Source of the DNA: JAUWCL01 sp964599375
GTDB lineage: Bacteria; Krumholzibacteriota; Krumholzibacteriia; Krumholzibacteriales; Krumholzibacteriaceae
NCBI GenBank assembly: GCA_964599375.1
Contig: CAZREW010000002.1
Span: 124,001 to 188,000 of the forward strand
DNA length: 64,000 nt
Direction: 5' to 3'
Shown here: positions 17,477-26,752 of the stretch, piece by piece
How the letters are laid out: every line of letters begins with the position of its first letter
How positions within the stretch are numbered: the first letter of the stretch is position 1
The notes under the pieces: generated by a model
Databases searched by the model: none
The model's input: only the letters and a program-made list of their open reading frames with translations
Told to the model about the DNA's origin: nothing
Program-made: the position numbers and the translations under genes

Positions 17477-19105
17477 ATGACATCCTCGGGGCGCCTTTTA
17501 ACGGCCCATGTGCGGGCCTGTCTTGCGATCATGATATCCGTCTCGGCGGCGGCCCATATAGCCTGGCCAGCCCGTGCGGAATCGGTCTTCGGCAGCAGCT
17601 ACCCTTCGGCGAGGATCTACGCCCTCGGCAGGGATTTCGCCGGAGTGATCCCGGACGCTCTGACCGACCTGGCGCTCAATCCCGCCCGAGCTTATGAGAC
17701 GGGCTCGCTGACCTTCGACTACGGCTACAGGTCCGGGGGAGGCCAGTCTCTTCCATTTCCGCTTGCCGGCGGGGGCCTCGACCTGGAGTTCATCTCGCTG
17801 ACCAACCCGAACACGAACGCGATCAGGGTACTCGGCCTTAAGGCCTTGGGGCTCAGATGGGCCGTCGACACAGAGTGGACCGTGCACCACGGAGACGAGT
17901 GCGACCAGGGGGGCGGCGTCCCGATCGAGCGCGACTACAGCGGAAACCTGGACATCGTGCCGCGTGAATCCTGCACGTTAAGCGACAATAATTTCCTGCG
18001 CCTCGATATCGCCTGCGCCGGAAAGGCCGGAGGCGGGATGACGATCGGGTTGAGGGCCGGGGGCACCTACGGCTGCTATGATTACAGGTCCCGCTACAGA
18101 TCGATCCGGGATGAATACAATTTCGATCCCGATTCGGGGGAGTACATCCACTACCGCGACTATTCCTCAGACCAGCTTGCCAGCAGGACGAGGAAGCTCT
18201 ACACGGGATACATCCAGGCTGGGGCAGCTTGGGATGATTCTGGAGAGCTCGCGGTCCGTGGAGGATATGCCCGGGGCAATTCGCTTACGGACGAGTACAA
18301 CCTGATGATCGACAGCAGGTATGACAGATATTCCCAGGAGATCGACGCTTATTCCTACAGGTTATCGGAGTTCCGCGAGGACCGCCAGGGAGACACGTGG
18401 CAGTTCTCCGCGTTCGCCAGGAAAAGTTACCAGGGCGGGATAGTCATCGTCACGGCGGGGGGGTACGAGAGAGGCAGCTACGATTCTGACTGGCGCGACA
18501 CATATACACAGTACGAATGGGGCAGTTTCGACGAACTGCAGATCAACGATATCTCCTGGTATCCGGGAGAAGGCCTGCGGTCGAGGTCGGAAGCCGTGTT
18601 CAGGATGGGCAAGACCTTCGCGATAGAGCCCAGGCTTGATATGACGACGGGCGCCCATGTCAACTACTGGAGGGAAAGATTCGACGAGAACGGCGAAGCG
18701 GGCATCGATTCATATGTGAGGGAAGACGGCAACACTGTCTCTTACGAGGCCCGGTTCCCGCTTTCGTTCGAGCGCACCGACTCGCGCACGGAGCTCGTGC
18801 TCCCGCTGGCGATCGAGTTCAGGCCCGTCTCTTTTTTCAGCCTCTACTCAGGGTTCGGGATGACCTTCACATGGAACCGCAGCGCTCAAAGGAATACCTT
18901 CCTCCTGGACTATGGCCAGGGGGACGACCCGCTCATCCCGGAAGAGGTGGAGACGGAGAACAACCATTTCGACAGCAACTACTACGCGTCGCTCGGATTC
19001 TCGTTGAGGTACAGGGAAAAACTCTTTCTCGACATGTACACGGGGAGCGTCATCGTCCCGACCAGCATCACGAACTATTTCATCGACCTGAGATATGTCT
19101 TCTGA
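17477..19105 (+). CDS. Outer-membrane beta-barrel-like protein, unknown function
   Basis: A 542-aa exported protein. The N-terminus is a long signal peptide ending near ARA-ESVFG. The mature protein opens with a PDALTDLALNPARA segment, like the plug region of FadL-type or other transport-like barrels, and continues as alternating Tyr/Asp-rich strands. It ends in FIDLRYVF; a terminal Phe is the usual outer-membrane assembly signal. Function cannot be named. It stands alone on the plus strand and its stop is 19 bases from the convergent buk-ptb fusion. RBS: GGGAGGGG before the ATG. Confidence 0.75.
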   Translation: MTSSGRLLTAHVRACLAIMISVSAAAHIAWPARAESVFGSSYPSARIYALGRDFAGVIPDALTDLALNPARAYETGSLTFDYGYRSGGGQSLPFPLAGGGLDLEFISLTNPNTNAIRVLGLKALGLRWAVDTEWTVHHGDECDQGGGVPIERDYSGNLDIVPRESCTLSDNNFLRLDIACAGKAGGGMTIGLRAGGTYGCYDYRSRYRSIRDEYNFDPDSGEYIHYRDYSSDQLASRTRKLYTGYIQAGAAWDDSGELAVRGGYARGNSLTDEYNLMIDSRYDRYSQEIDAYSYRLSEFREDRQGDTWQFSAFARKSYQGGIVIVTAGGYERGSYDSDWRDTYTQYEWGSFDELQINDISWYPGEGLRSRSEAVFRMGKTFAIEPRLDMTTGAHVNYWRERFDENGEAGIDSYVREDGNTVSYEARFPLSFERTDSRTELVLPLAIEFRPVSFFSLYSGFGMTFTWNRSAQRNTFLLDYGQGDDPLIPEEVETENNHFDSNYYASLGFSLRYREKLFLDMYTGSVIVPTSITNYFIDLRYVF

Positions 19106-19124
19106 CGCCTCCCGGCGGACCTGG

Positions 19125-21566
19125 CTACTGCGCCGCTTCAGACTGCTTCATAGCGACGATGCAGGCGAGCCCTATCGACGCGAGCTTAGAGCGCGCCGAA
19201 TCGCCGCGTGAGGTCAGCACGATCGGCACTCCCGCTCCCATGATGACGCCGGCGAGGTAGGCGCCGGACGATACCGTCAGTGACTTGTACACGACGTTCC
19301 CCGCCTCGATATCGGGCATCAGCAGGATGTCGGCGTTTCCCCTTATCCGGCCGGTGTAGTGCTTCTCCCTGGCCGAGTGCGGGTCCATCGCGACATCGAG
19401 CGACAGGGGCCCCTCCACTATCACATCTTTCCTGTCGGCGTAGACTGACGCGAACTCGTGGGCCTCTGTCGAGGATTCCACGCTCGGCGTCACAGTCTCC
19501 ACGGCGGAGATCACGGCGACCCTCGGAGTCTCGATATTGAGATAGCCGCATACGGTAAGGGCGTTCGCGAGTATCTTGTGCCTCATCTCGCTCGACGGGT
19601 TGGGGATCAGGGCGGCGTCGGTGACCGCGAGGAGCTTCGGGTAGGTGGGGATCTGAAAGAAACCAACGTGGCTGTAGATGGCCCCCTTTTTGATCCTGCC
19701 GCTGTGCTTGAGGTACTTCAGCGTCCCTCCCATGATCTCGGCCGTCTTGACGCTCCCCTTCATCAGGAAATCCGCCTCACCGGAGTCGAGGAGCTCGACA
19801 GCTCTGGCCACCGGGTCGTCCGAATCGACTATCGTATAGTTGTCCCCGTCGACCTTGATGTCGTATTCCCAGGCGAGCTTGTTGACCTCGTAATAGTCGC
19901 CGACCAGCAGGAACTTCGCGATCGGGAAGCGTCCCTCCTCGTTCGCCTGCTTGGCCGCTACGAGAGCGTCCTCGTTCCCGGCGCCGACTATCGCTATCCT
20001 CGGTGCCGTTTTCTTCGCGACCATCGCGCGGGCGACGTACAGCAGCTCGTCGAGGCTGGTCACAGGCACGTTCTCGCGGCGGCGCAGGTGCGGATGGGCG
20101 AATATCTCGGTCGAAAGGAGCTCCTTCTCCTCGAGCCTGATCTTCCTGAGGCTGTCCCTTTCAGTGACGTAGTCCTTCATCATGCCGGGGGTGTGCACGG
20201 AGCGGTAATGCCCCGCGACCATCGCCTCGTGCTCTATAGAGCCTGGTATTATCACGACCGGGAAATACGGGAAGATCTTGCGCTTGACCCGGCCCGTGAA
20301 CTCACCGCTCCTCGAGAGGCCGCCGGTCAGGATCACGAGGTCGATCGCGCCCTCTACGGCGGCGAGATTCATGATCGCCCCGGCGATGGAGGTCGCCATG
20401 AAATCGATTACGTGCTCTATCTTCTCACGCTGCCGCCCTACCGCTCCTGAGTCGCGGAAATGCAGGAGCGCCCTGAAATCGTTCGTCCCGGTGAGGTCGA
20501 TCAGCCCCCCCGTCTTGTAAAGATAGCTGCGAAGCTCCGAGAGGCTGATCCTGTTCTCCTCTATGGCCTGGAAGATGATATCGAGGGTCATGCTGCCGGA
20601 GCGGTTCGCGCTGGGGACGCCGGCGAATGCGTTCACCAGGTCATCGACCTTTCCGCCGCTGTGCCGCACGATGGATACGCCTCCTCCAAGGTGGGCACCG
20701 ATCGTTATGAGCTCGTCGCGCCTTTTGCCTAGCACGGCGGACGCGAGGTCATGCACTGCGTTCTGGTTGAGGTAGTGCGCGCCGGAACCGTCCCTGAGCA
20801 GCTTCTGGATCCCGGTCAGCCTCGCCCTGGTCATCATCTCGTCACTGGCGACCGGGTCGGTCATCGTGACCACGATCTCCCGTCCGCCCGAGAGTTTCTC
20901 TCGCAGCGAGAGCCCTATTGGAATGGCCAGGTTGGAGGCATGCTCGATCCTCGGCTCAGCGAGGTCGTCGACCATCTCAGTTACTACTTCGTAAGTGCCC
21001 GACGGGATGGGCCCGACAAAACCTCCCCTGCATGCGATCCCGGTGAGCTCGCCCTGCTTGAGCCCTGTCTTCTCGAGCCAGTGCGCAATAGCGCCGGCCC
21101 TGCTCTCGACTCCATCCTTGAAATCGGGGGGCAGGTGGACCTCTTCAGAGGCCCGCAGGCTCAGACCGTTGTAGAGCGCGACCTTCGTGGATGTCGAGCC
21201 GGGATTGATACAGAGCACCGTCTCGCCCGAGACATCCGGTATCTTCTCATCGCCGTAGAGGAGCGATATCACAAGGCCCGGCCCGTCCTCAGATGCGAGC
21301 GTGTATTCCACCAGAAGTGAGAAGAGGTTCCCCCATGCCTCCTCCCAGGCCCTCGATAGAACAGGGGGCTTTGCCAGGCGGATCACCCTGTACATCAGCT
21401 CGCGCAGGTCCCTGTCGCTCCGTATGCGGCTGTAGTGAACCGTCTCTGAGGCCTCGAATACCTTCTTCGTGATCTCCTCGGGCCCGTTCGCCTCGTTTAT
21501 CGCGTCTATGAGCGACCCGAGCTCCGCCTCTACTATGTTGAGATAACGTTCGTACATCCTCTCCAT
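19125..21566 (-). CDS. buk-ptb: Fused butyrate kinase - phosphotransbutyrylase
   Basis: An 813-aa fusion. Residues about 1-115 are a helical N-terminal extension I do not recognise. Residues about 116-480 are an acetate/butyrate kinase of the ASKHA fold (INPGSTSTKVALYNG near 120; HLGGGVSI; LTGGLSRS). Residues about 515-813 are a phosphate acetyl/butyryltransferase (IVGAGNEDALVAAKQA near the start; DAALIPNPS; MGAGVPIVLTSRGDS near the end). Together they would turn acyl-CoA into acyl phosphate and then carboxylate plus ATP in one polypeptide. The reading frame is continuous, with no linker stop. It is the last gene of a minus-strand group with a deacetylase and a CoA transferase-GNAT protein. 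Confidence 0.9.
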   Translation of the reverse strand: MERMYERYLNIVEAELGSLIDAINEANGPEEITKKVFEASETVHYSRIRSDRDLRELMYRVIRLAKPPVLSRAWEEAWGNLFSLLVEYTLASEDGPGLVISLLYGDEKIPDVSGETVLCINPGSTSTKVALYNGLSLRASEEVHLPPDFKDGVESRAGAIAHWLEKTGLKQGELTGIACRGGFVGPIPSGTYEVVTEMVDDLAEPRIEHASNLAIPIGLSLREKLSGGREIVVTMTDPVASDEMMTRARLTGIQKLLRDGSGAHYLNQNAVHDLASAVLGKRRDELITIGAHLGGGVSIVRHSGGKVDDLVNAFAGVPSANRSGSMTLDIIFQAIEENRISLSELRSYLYKTGGLIDLTGTNDFRALLHFRDSGAVGRQREKIEHVIDFMATSIAGAIMNLAAVEGAIDLVILTGGLSRSGEFTGRVKRKIFPYFPVVIIPGSIEHEAMVAGHYRSVHTPGMMKDYVTERDSLRKIRLEEKELLSTEIFAHPHLRRRENVPVTSLDELLYVARAMVAKKTAPRIAIVGAGNEDALVAAKQANEEGRFPIAKFLLVGDYYEVNKLAWEYDIKVDGDNYTIVDSDDPVARAVELLDSGEADFLMKGSVKTAEIMGGTLKYLKHSGRIKKGAIYSHVGFFQIPTYPKLLAVTDAALIPNPSSEMRHKILANALTVCGYLNIETPRVAVISAVETVTPSVESSTEAHEFASVYADRKDVIVEGPLSLDVAMDPHSAREKHYTGRIRGNADILLMPDIEAGNVVYKSLTVSSGAYLAGVIMGAGVPIVLTSRGDSARSKLASIGLACIVAMKQSEAAQ

Positions 21567-21685
21567 CCCTGAAAGACCCCGGACTCGCCGTATGCGCGGC
21601 CGCGCGCTACGGGAACAGTAAAGTTATTAAACGGATGGCGCGCTTTCAATTACTTTCGGCCCTGGACATGATATTTTACCGTGAT

Positions 21686-22834
21686 CTATGCCAGGGCGGG
21701 CCGGATCTCTTCCCGATACCACCTTATGAGCTGCTCTGACCGTTCCATGATCCTTTCGCGTGCCTTCCCCGTCGTGTATACATGCATGTCCCTGAGGTCG
21801 GAACCGATGATCGAGGGGTCGCCGAGAAGGACACCACCCAGCGCTCCCCCGTACCCGTGGCTGATATCCCTGCCGGCCAACTCGGCAAACAGCAGGGTCC
21901 AGCCGCGCACGGTGTATTCCATGTTGTACCCGCCGCCTCCGAGAGCGGCGATCCTCGGAAAGCGGGAGCGCAGCATACCCACAGCGTCGATGTAACCGTT
22001 GTTCGTCATCTTCAGGTGAGTCAGCGGATCGGTGGCGAAGGTGTCTGTGCCGAACGTCCCCACGACGACATCCGGTTTGAAGAGACTCAGCGCGTCCATC
22101 ACTATCTCCGAAAAAAGTAATATGAACGCGTTGTCGTCGGTCTCCGGCTCGAGAGGGACGTTGATGTTGTACCCCTTCCCGTCGCCCTCTCCGGTCTCCT
22201 TCTCCGATCCCCCCCACGGGAATAGCGTCCTTCCCGATTCATGGACGGAGACCGTCAGGACGGACGGGTCGCTGTAGAAGGCCTCCTGCACCCCGTCGCC
22301 GTGGTGAGCGTCTATATCCACGTATGCTACCCTGATGCCCTTCTTCCTGAGATCGAGGATAGCGATGACCGCGTCGTTCACATAGCAGAAGCCGGATGCC
22401 CTGTCTCTGTGAGCATGATGGAAGCCTCCACACGGGTTGAATGCCGATCCGCCCGCCGCCGCGGCCCTCGCCGCGCGCACACTCGCCGTTGCGGCGAGCC
22501 TGGAATATGTATAGACCCCCCTGAAAATGGGATTCTCCGCCGTGCCGAGACCGTGATGGAGCATCTCGATATCCACCTCGCGCCCGCTCTCGGCCCTCTC
22601 GAGCAGGGCGATATACTCGGGCGCGTGAAAGGTCTCGAGGAGCCCCTCTTCCGGCTCGCTGAAAATGTCTGAGCGCACTCCCTCACCTGTAAGCAGCCCC
22701 CGCTCCCCGCACATCTCATAGGCGAGTCTAGCACGCGCCGGTTTGAACGGATGATCTGGTGAGAGCTCGAACCCGGCAAGCTCCGGCGAGTAGACGAAGA
22801 CCGCGTCGCTGTCCCTTCCTGACCCGCCGCTCAT
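21686..22834 (-). CDS. AcuC/histone-deacetylase family protein
   Basis: A 382-aa zinc-dependent deacetylase of the arginase/HDAC fold. It has the general-base pair His139-His140 in GGFHHAHRD, the zinc ligands Asp175 and His177 in YVDIDAHHGDGVQ, and a further Asp in the GTFGTDTFATDPL segment; GGGGYNMEYTVRGW closes the site. Size and motifs match AcuC-like enzymes, which in Bacillus deacetylate acetyl-CoA synthetase. Its start overlaps the stop of the CoA transferase-GNAT gene (ATGA). It may therefore remove acyl groups from Lys residues of its neighbours. Polyamine or other substrates are also possible. Confidence 0.9.
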   Translation of the reverse strand: MSGGSGRDSDAVFVYSPELAGFELSPDHPFKPARARLAYEMCGERGLLTGEGVRSDIFSEPEEGLLETFHAPEYIALLERAESGREVDIEMLHHGLGTAENPIFRGVYTYSRLAATASVRAARAAAAGGSAFNPCGGFHHAHRDRASGFCYVNDAVIAILDLRKKGIRVAYVDIDAHHGDGVQEAFYSDPSVLTVSVHESGRTLFPWGGSEKETGEGDGKGYNINVPLEPETDDNAFILLFSEIVMDALSLFKPDVVVGTFGTDTFATDPLTHLKMTNNGYIDAVGMLRSRFPRIAALGGGGYNMEYTVRGWTLLFAELAGRDISHGYGGALGGVLLGDPSIIGSDLRDMHVYTTGKARERIMERSEQLIRWYREEIRPALA

Positions 22835-24696
22835 TTCTTCACCCCGTCGGAGAACTTTATCTCGAGGTAGTAAGCCCCCTCGTCGAGCTTCGTCCTCACG
22901 GGAAATCTGCTCTTGTGGAAGACGTACATCATCTTCTTGTTCTGCGAGAGGACCTCCGCCTTGAAACCGCTTATCCCCCGCTTCAGCGCGATGTCGGTGA
23001 GCTTGTTGAAGAGGAAGGTCCCGATCCCCCTCTGCTGCCAGTCGTCGCGGACGAGGAAGGCTATCTCGGCCATGTTGTCGGCGGGGTCTGTCTTGTACCG
23101 CCCTATGGCGATCATCTCCTCCTCCCCCGGCCCGCCGATGAACCCGGCGATCGCCATCTCGCCGCGGTAGTCTATGTTGACGAGCGGCTGGAGCTTCTCG
23201 TGAGGCATCGATTTGACGATGTTGAAGAACCTGTAGTAGACCGATTCGTCGCTGAGGCTGTAGAAGAACTCCCGCTCGAGGTCCTCGTCGGACGGCTTGA
23301 TCGGCCTGAAGAATACCTCGACGTCGCCGAAGTGGGCCGTCTCCTCGTACTCTTCCGGATAGTATTTCCCGGAGGTCATCGGCATCTGGTCCATGTGCAC
23401 GAGGTTCCGCTGCTTCGCGTAATCGATCAGGTCATTCCTGAAATCGGGATGCGCGATGTCGATAAGCGCGAGCGCCCTCTCGCGAAGGTTCCTTCCATGC
23501 AGGTCGACGATGCCGTATTCGGTAGCGATGTAGTGCACGTCGCCGCGTGAGGTGACTACGCCCGCGCCCTGGTCGAGGAACGGGACTATTCGCGACACCT
23601 TTCCTCCCTTAGCCGTCGACGGGAGGACGATGACCGGCTTGCCTCCCTTCGAGCGGGCGGCGCCGCGGACGAAATCGACCTGCCCGCCGATGCCGGAGTA
23701 GAAGTACTCGCCTATCGAGTCGGCGCATACCTGGCCGGTAAGGTCGACCTGGATGGCCGCGTTGATCGATATCATGCTGTCGTTCTTCGCTATCACGAAG
23801 GGATCGTTCGTATAGTCGCACGGGTGGAACTCGATCAGCGGGTTGTCGTTTATGAAATCGTAGAGCCTCTGCGTGCCCATGCAGAATGTGGCGATGATCT
23901 TGCCGTTGTGGAGGGTCTTGCGGCTGTTCGTGATGACCCCCGATTCGACCAGGTCGATTATGCCGTCGGAGAACATCTCCGTGTGGATCCCGAGGTCGTT
24001 CTTGTCGGTCAGGTACGAGAGGATCGCGTTCGGTATCATCCCTATCCCGGCCTGTATGGTGGCTCCGTCCCCTATCAACCTGGCCACGTTCTGCCCTATC
24101 CTCATCGCCACCTCGTCAGGCTCCGGGGGCGACCATGTGAGAAGAGGCACATCACTCTCGACGATGTAGTCTATGTCCTTCAGATGCACGAAGCTGTCGC
24201 CCAGCGTGCGGGGCATCTGTCTGTTGACCTCGGCTATCACAAGCTTGGCCGCCTCAGTCCCCGCCTTTACGACGTCGACCGACACTCCCAGCGAGCAGTA
24301 CCCGTACCTGTCGGGAGGAGCCACCTGGATAAACGCGACGTCTATTTTGAGCTGTCCGCTTCTGATGTGGTCAGGCAGCTCGGAGAGGAATATCGGCGTG
24401 TACTCGGCGCGTCCCTCGTTGACGGCGTCCCGGACGTTCTGCCCTATAAAGAACGCGTTCTGCTTGAATGGCCGGCTCATCACCGACTCGGTATAGGGGG
24501 TCGTGCCGAGCTCTATCAGATTGATCGTCTCGTGATCGGCTATGAACCTTCCCTTCTCGATCAGCATCTTTATCAGGAGCTGCGGCTCTGCCGCCCCCGA
24601 GCCGATGAAGATCCGGCTCCCCGCCTTGATCAGTTTTACGATATCGTCGATATCTCGCCGCTTCTTCCCGTACATCTTCTCCATAGGGCCGCTCAT
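22831..24696 (-). CDS. Acetyl-CoA hydrolase/transferase fused to GNAT acetyltransferase
   Basis: A 621-aa two-domain protein. Residues about 1-435 are an acetyl-CoA hydrolase/4-hydroxybutyrate CoA-transferase type enzyme, with GAGIGMIPNAIL-like IQAGIGMIP and SGIGGQVDFVRGA. Residues about 455-621 are a GNAT domain whose acetyl-CoA loop is WQQRGIGTFLF. The fusion exists in other bacteria; whether the GNAT part modifies the transferase or other proteins is unknown. It is the first gene of the group with the deacetylase (4-base overlap) and buk-ptb. The ATG at 24696 follows a GGAGG-like GCCGGAGGTCGGCG. Confidence 0.92.
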   Translation of the reverse strand: MSGPMEKMYGKKRRDIDDIVKLIKAGSRIFIGSGAAEPQLLIKMLIEKGRFIADHETINLIELGTTPYTESVMSRPFKQNAFFIGQNVRDAVNEGRAEYTPIFLSELPDHIRSGQLKIDVAFIQVAPPDRYGYCSLGVSVDVVKAGTEAAKLVIAEVNRQMPRTLGDSFVHLKDIDYIVESDVPLLTWSPPEPDEVAMRIGQNVARLIGDGATIQAGIGMIPNAILSYLTDKNDLGIHTEMFSDGIIDLVESGVITNSRKTLHNGKIIATFCMGTQRLYDFINDNPLIEFHPCDYTNDPFVIAKNDSMISINAAIQVDLTGQVCADSIGEYFYSGIGGQVDFVRGAARSKGGKPVIVLPSTAKGGKVSRIVPFLDQGAGVVTSRGDVHYIATEYGIVDLHGRNLRERALALIDIAHPDFRNDLIDYAKQRNLVHMDQMPMTSGKYYPEEYEETAHFGDVEVFFRPIKPSDEDLEREFFYSLSDESVYYRFFNIVKSMPHEKLQPLVNIDYRGEMAIAGFIGGPGEEEMIAIGRYKTDPADNMAEIAFLVRDDWQQRGIGTFLFNKLTDIALKRGISGFKAEVLSQNKKMMYVFHKSRFPVRTKLDEGAYYLEIKFSDGVKK

Positions 24697-24902
24697 CGCC
24701 GACCTCCGGCACAGTCTTGTTCGAAGTGATCATACCTTTATGCTGACATAATGGACTATGTGGCTCTCCGGCGCAAGCAAGACCGTCACGGGAGGCTTTT
24801 CACCCCGTCAGGGAGGGTTTGGGGGTGGCGCGCCGGCGCGCTTTGTAATAGTATACGGTGTGGATGGCATCCACATGGATCGATACCCGAAGGGAGAGAC
24901 AG

Positions 24903-25838
24903 ATGAGCAGGATCTTCGGACCTGTTCCCTCGAGAAGGCTTGGAAGATCGCTGGGCGTCGACGTCGTGCCGTACAAGACGTGTACCTTCGACTGCGTCTA
25001 CTGCGAATGCGGGCCGACGACCGCCCTGACGCTTGAACGCAGGGAATTCTTCCCCCTGGAACTGGTACTCGACGAGCTGCGCGACTCGCTCTCGGAGACC
25101 GTGACTCCCCCCGACGTGATAACCCTCTCCGGTTCCGGTGAGCCCACGCTGTACAGCCGGCTTGGAGAGCTGATAGACGGGATAAAAAGATCGACCCGCG
25201 TACCCGTGTCGGTGATCACCAACTCCTCGCTCCTGTTCATGCCGGATGTGCGCGACGAGCTCGGGCGCGCCGACATAGTCCTCCCCTCGCTCGATACGGC
25301 TCTTGCCGGAACGTTCTCGAGGATCAACAGGCCCCACCCCGGTATCAAGCTCGACATGATGACCGGAGGGCTCGGCGCCTTCCTCGACGGGTACCGCGGG
25401 AAGGTGTTGCTCGAGATCCTCCTGGTCGAGGGATATAACGCGGGCAGCGAGGACCTCGAGGCGCTCGTCTCTTTCATAGGGAAGCACCGGGTCGACTCGA
25501 TCCAGCTCAACACGGCGGTCAGGCCCGGCACGGTAAGCGGCATCTCTCCCCTTTCGCGCGAACGCCTCGAAGAGATCAGGGGGCTGTTCGGCCCCGGGTG
25601 CGAGATAGTGGCCTCGACCGGGACGAAGGCGGGCCATGAGGAATCCGCGTCCACCGAAAGGATCCTCTCGATGATAGAGAGACGGCCCTGCACGGCCCTG
25701 GACATACATCACTCCCTGGGCATCCCTCTGCCGGGAGTGATAAAGCTCCTCGGCGTCATGATCGATGACCGCTCGATCAGGTCGGATGTCCATGACGGCG
25801 AGACCTTCTATACCGCCAGGGAGAGAAACAGCGGATGA
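24903..25838 (+). CDS. Radical SAM protein, COG0731-like
   Basis: A radical SAM enzyme of about 311 aa that should bind a 4Fe-4S cluster with Cys27, Cys31 and Cys34 in the CTFDCVYC motif. GSGEPTLY is the SAM-binding GGEP-like segment. The C-terminal 70 residues look like a small winged-helix domain. The open frame extends to 24858, but the ATG at 24903 has GGGAGAGACAG in front and gives the family-like start MSRIFGPVPSRRLGRSLG. The family resembles TYW1-type Fe-S oxidoreductases, but no substrate can be assigned. The next gene overlaps it by 4 bases (ATGA). Confidence 0.88.
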   Translation: MSRIFGPVPSRRLGRSLGVDVVPYKTCTFDCVYCECGPTTALTLERREFFPLELVLDELRDSLSETVTPPDVITLSGSGEPTLYSRLGELIDGIKRSTRVPVSVITNSSLLFMPDVRDELGRADIVLPSLDTALAGTFSRINRPHPGIKLDMMTGGLGAFLDGYRGKVLLEILLVEGYNAGSEDLEALVSFIGKHRVDSIQLNTAVRPGTVSGISPLSRERLEEIRGLFGPGCEIVASTGTKAGHEESASTERILSMIERRPCTALDIHHSLGIPLPGVIKLLGVMIDDRSIRSDVHDGETFYTARERNSG

Positions 25839-26692
25839 GCGGCAGACCGGAAAGGCCGGAAGCGCTTTCCAGCAGGAAATACTGGGATTCGATCCTTTCC
25901 GGCAGGAAGGTGTCCGGCGCCCCGTCATATGTCAGAGCGGCCAGGAGGATCCTGGGGCCATCGACAGCCGCTAAGATGGGGAGCTACGAGGACTACCTCC
26001 TCTGGAACGTCATCTACCCGTCTTACCTTACCGGATCGGAAGGATGCAGCGTCGTCGAGATCGGCAGCGCGCCGGGCAGGCATCTGGTCAGGATGCGCGA
26101 GAAGCTGGGCTGCGAGGTCTGGGGGCTAGAGTACTCGCCCGGTGGGGCGGAGGCGAACAGGGAGGCCTTCAGGCGCGCCGGCATCGATCCCGACCGGGTG
26201 ATAGAAGCCGACCTGTTCGACGGCGCAGTCGCAGGGAGGTTCAGCGGGAAATTCGATGTCGTCCTTTCGAGGGGCCTGATCGAGCATTTCGACGACCCGC
26301 GAAGGGCTGTCGAGATACACCTCCAGCTCCTGCGCCCCGGCGGGACCCTTATGGTGAGCATCCCCAACATGCGCGGCGCGAACTACCTACAGGCCCTGCT
26401 CTTCAACCGCCGGCTGATCCCGATGCATAACAGGGAGATAATGCGCATGGGGGTCTTCAGGTCCCTGTTCGCGAGAAAAGACCTCGAGACCCTTTTCTGC
26501 GGCTATTACGGCACAGCCAAGGCCGACCTGTTCATCCACAGGAGGGGGCCGCTGACCGGGTTCATCATGAGGGCCGCAGAAGCGTTCCAGGCACTCCTTA
26601 ACCTACTGTTCCGCCTCGTCCTGCGCGACCGCGGCCTCGAGACCTCCCTGTTCAGTCCGAATCTCCTGTTTATCGGCGTAAAAAAGCATTAA
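25835..26692 (+). CDS. Class I SAM-dependent methyltransferase
   Basis: A 285-aa methyltransferase. Motif I is VVEIGSAPGRHLVRM and the post-II acidic residue and DVVLSRGLIEHFDDP motif IV region are clear. The C-terminal 100 residues are hydrophobic and basic (FMRAAEAFQALLNLLFRLVLRD), which could touch the membrane. Such proteins often methylate small molecules or glycans. It starts within the stop of the radical SAM gene, so both are in one transcript, but a shared pathway is only a guess. Confidence 0.88.
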   Translation: MSGRPERPEALSSRKYWDSILSGRKVSGAPSYVRAARRILGPSTAAKMGSYEDYLLWNVIYPSYLTGSEGCSVVEIGSAPGRHLVRMREKLGCEVWGLEYSPGGAEANREAFRRAGIDPDRVIEADLFDGAVAGRFSGKFDVVLSRGLIEHFDDPRRAVEIHLQLLRPGGTLMVSIPNMRGANYLQALLFNRRLIPMHNREIMRMGVFRSLFARKDLETLFCGYYGTAKADLFIHRRGPLTGFIMRAAEAFQALLNLLFRLVLRDRGLETSLFSPNLLFIGVKKH

Positions 26693-26752
26693 ATTGACGG
26701 TAGAGGCCCCTTAAGGCCCTACCAGGACCCGCCGAGCGAGGAGATACCGCCC

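Noticed and set aside
24786..25928. 380-codon minus-strand frame
   Set aside because: Antisense to the radical SAM gene, which has its CxxxCxxC motif and an RBS.
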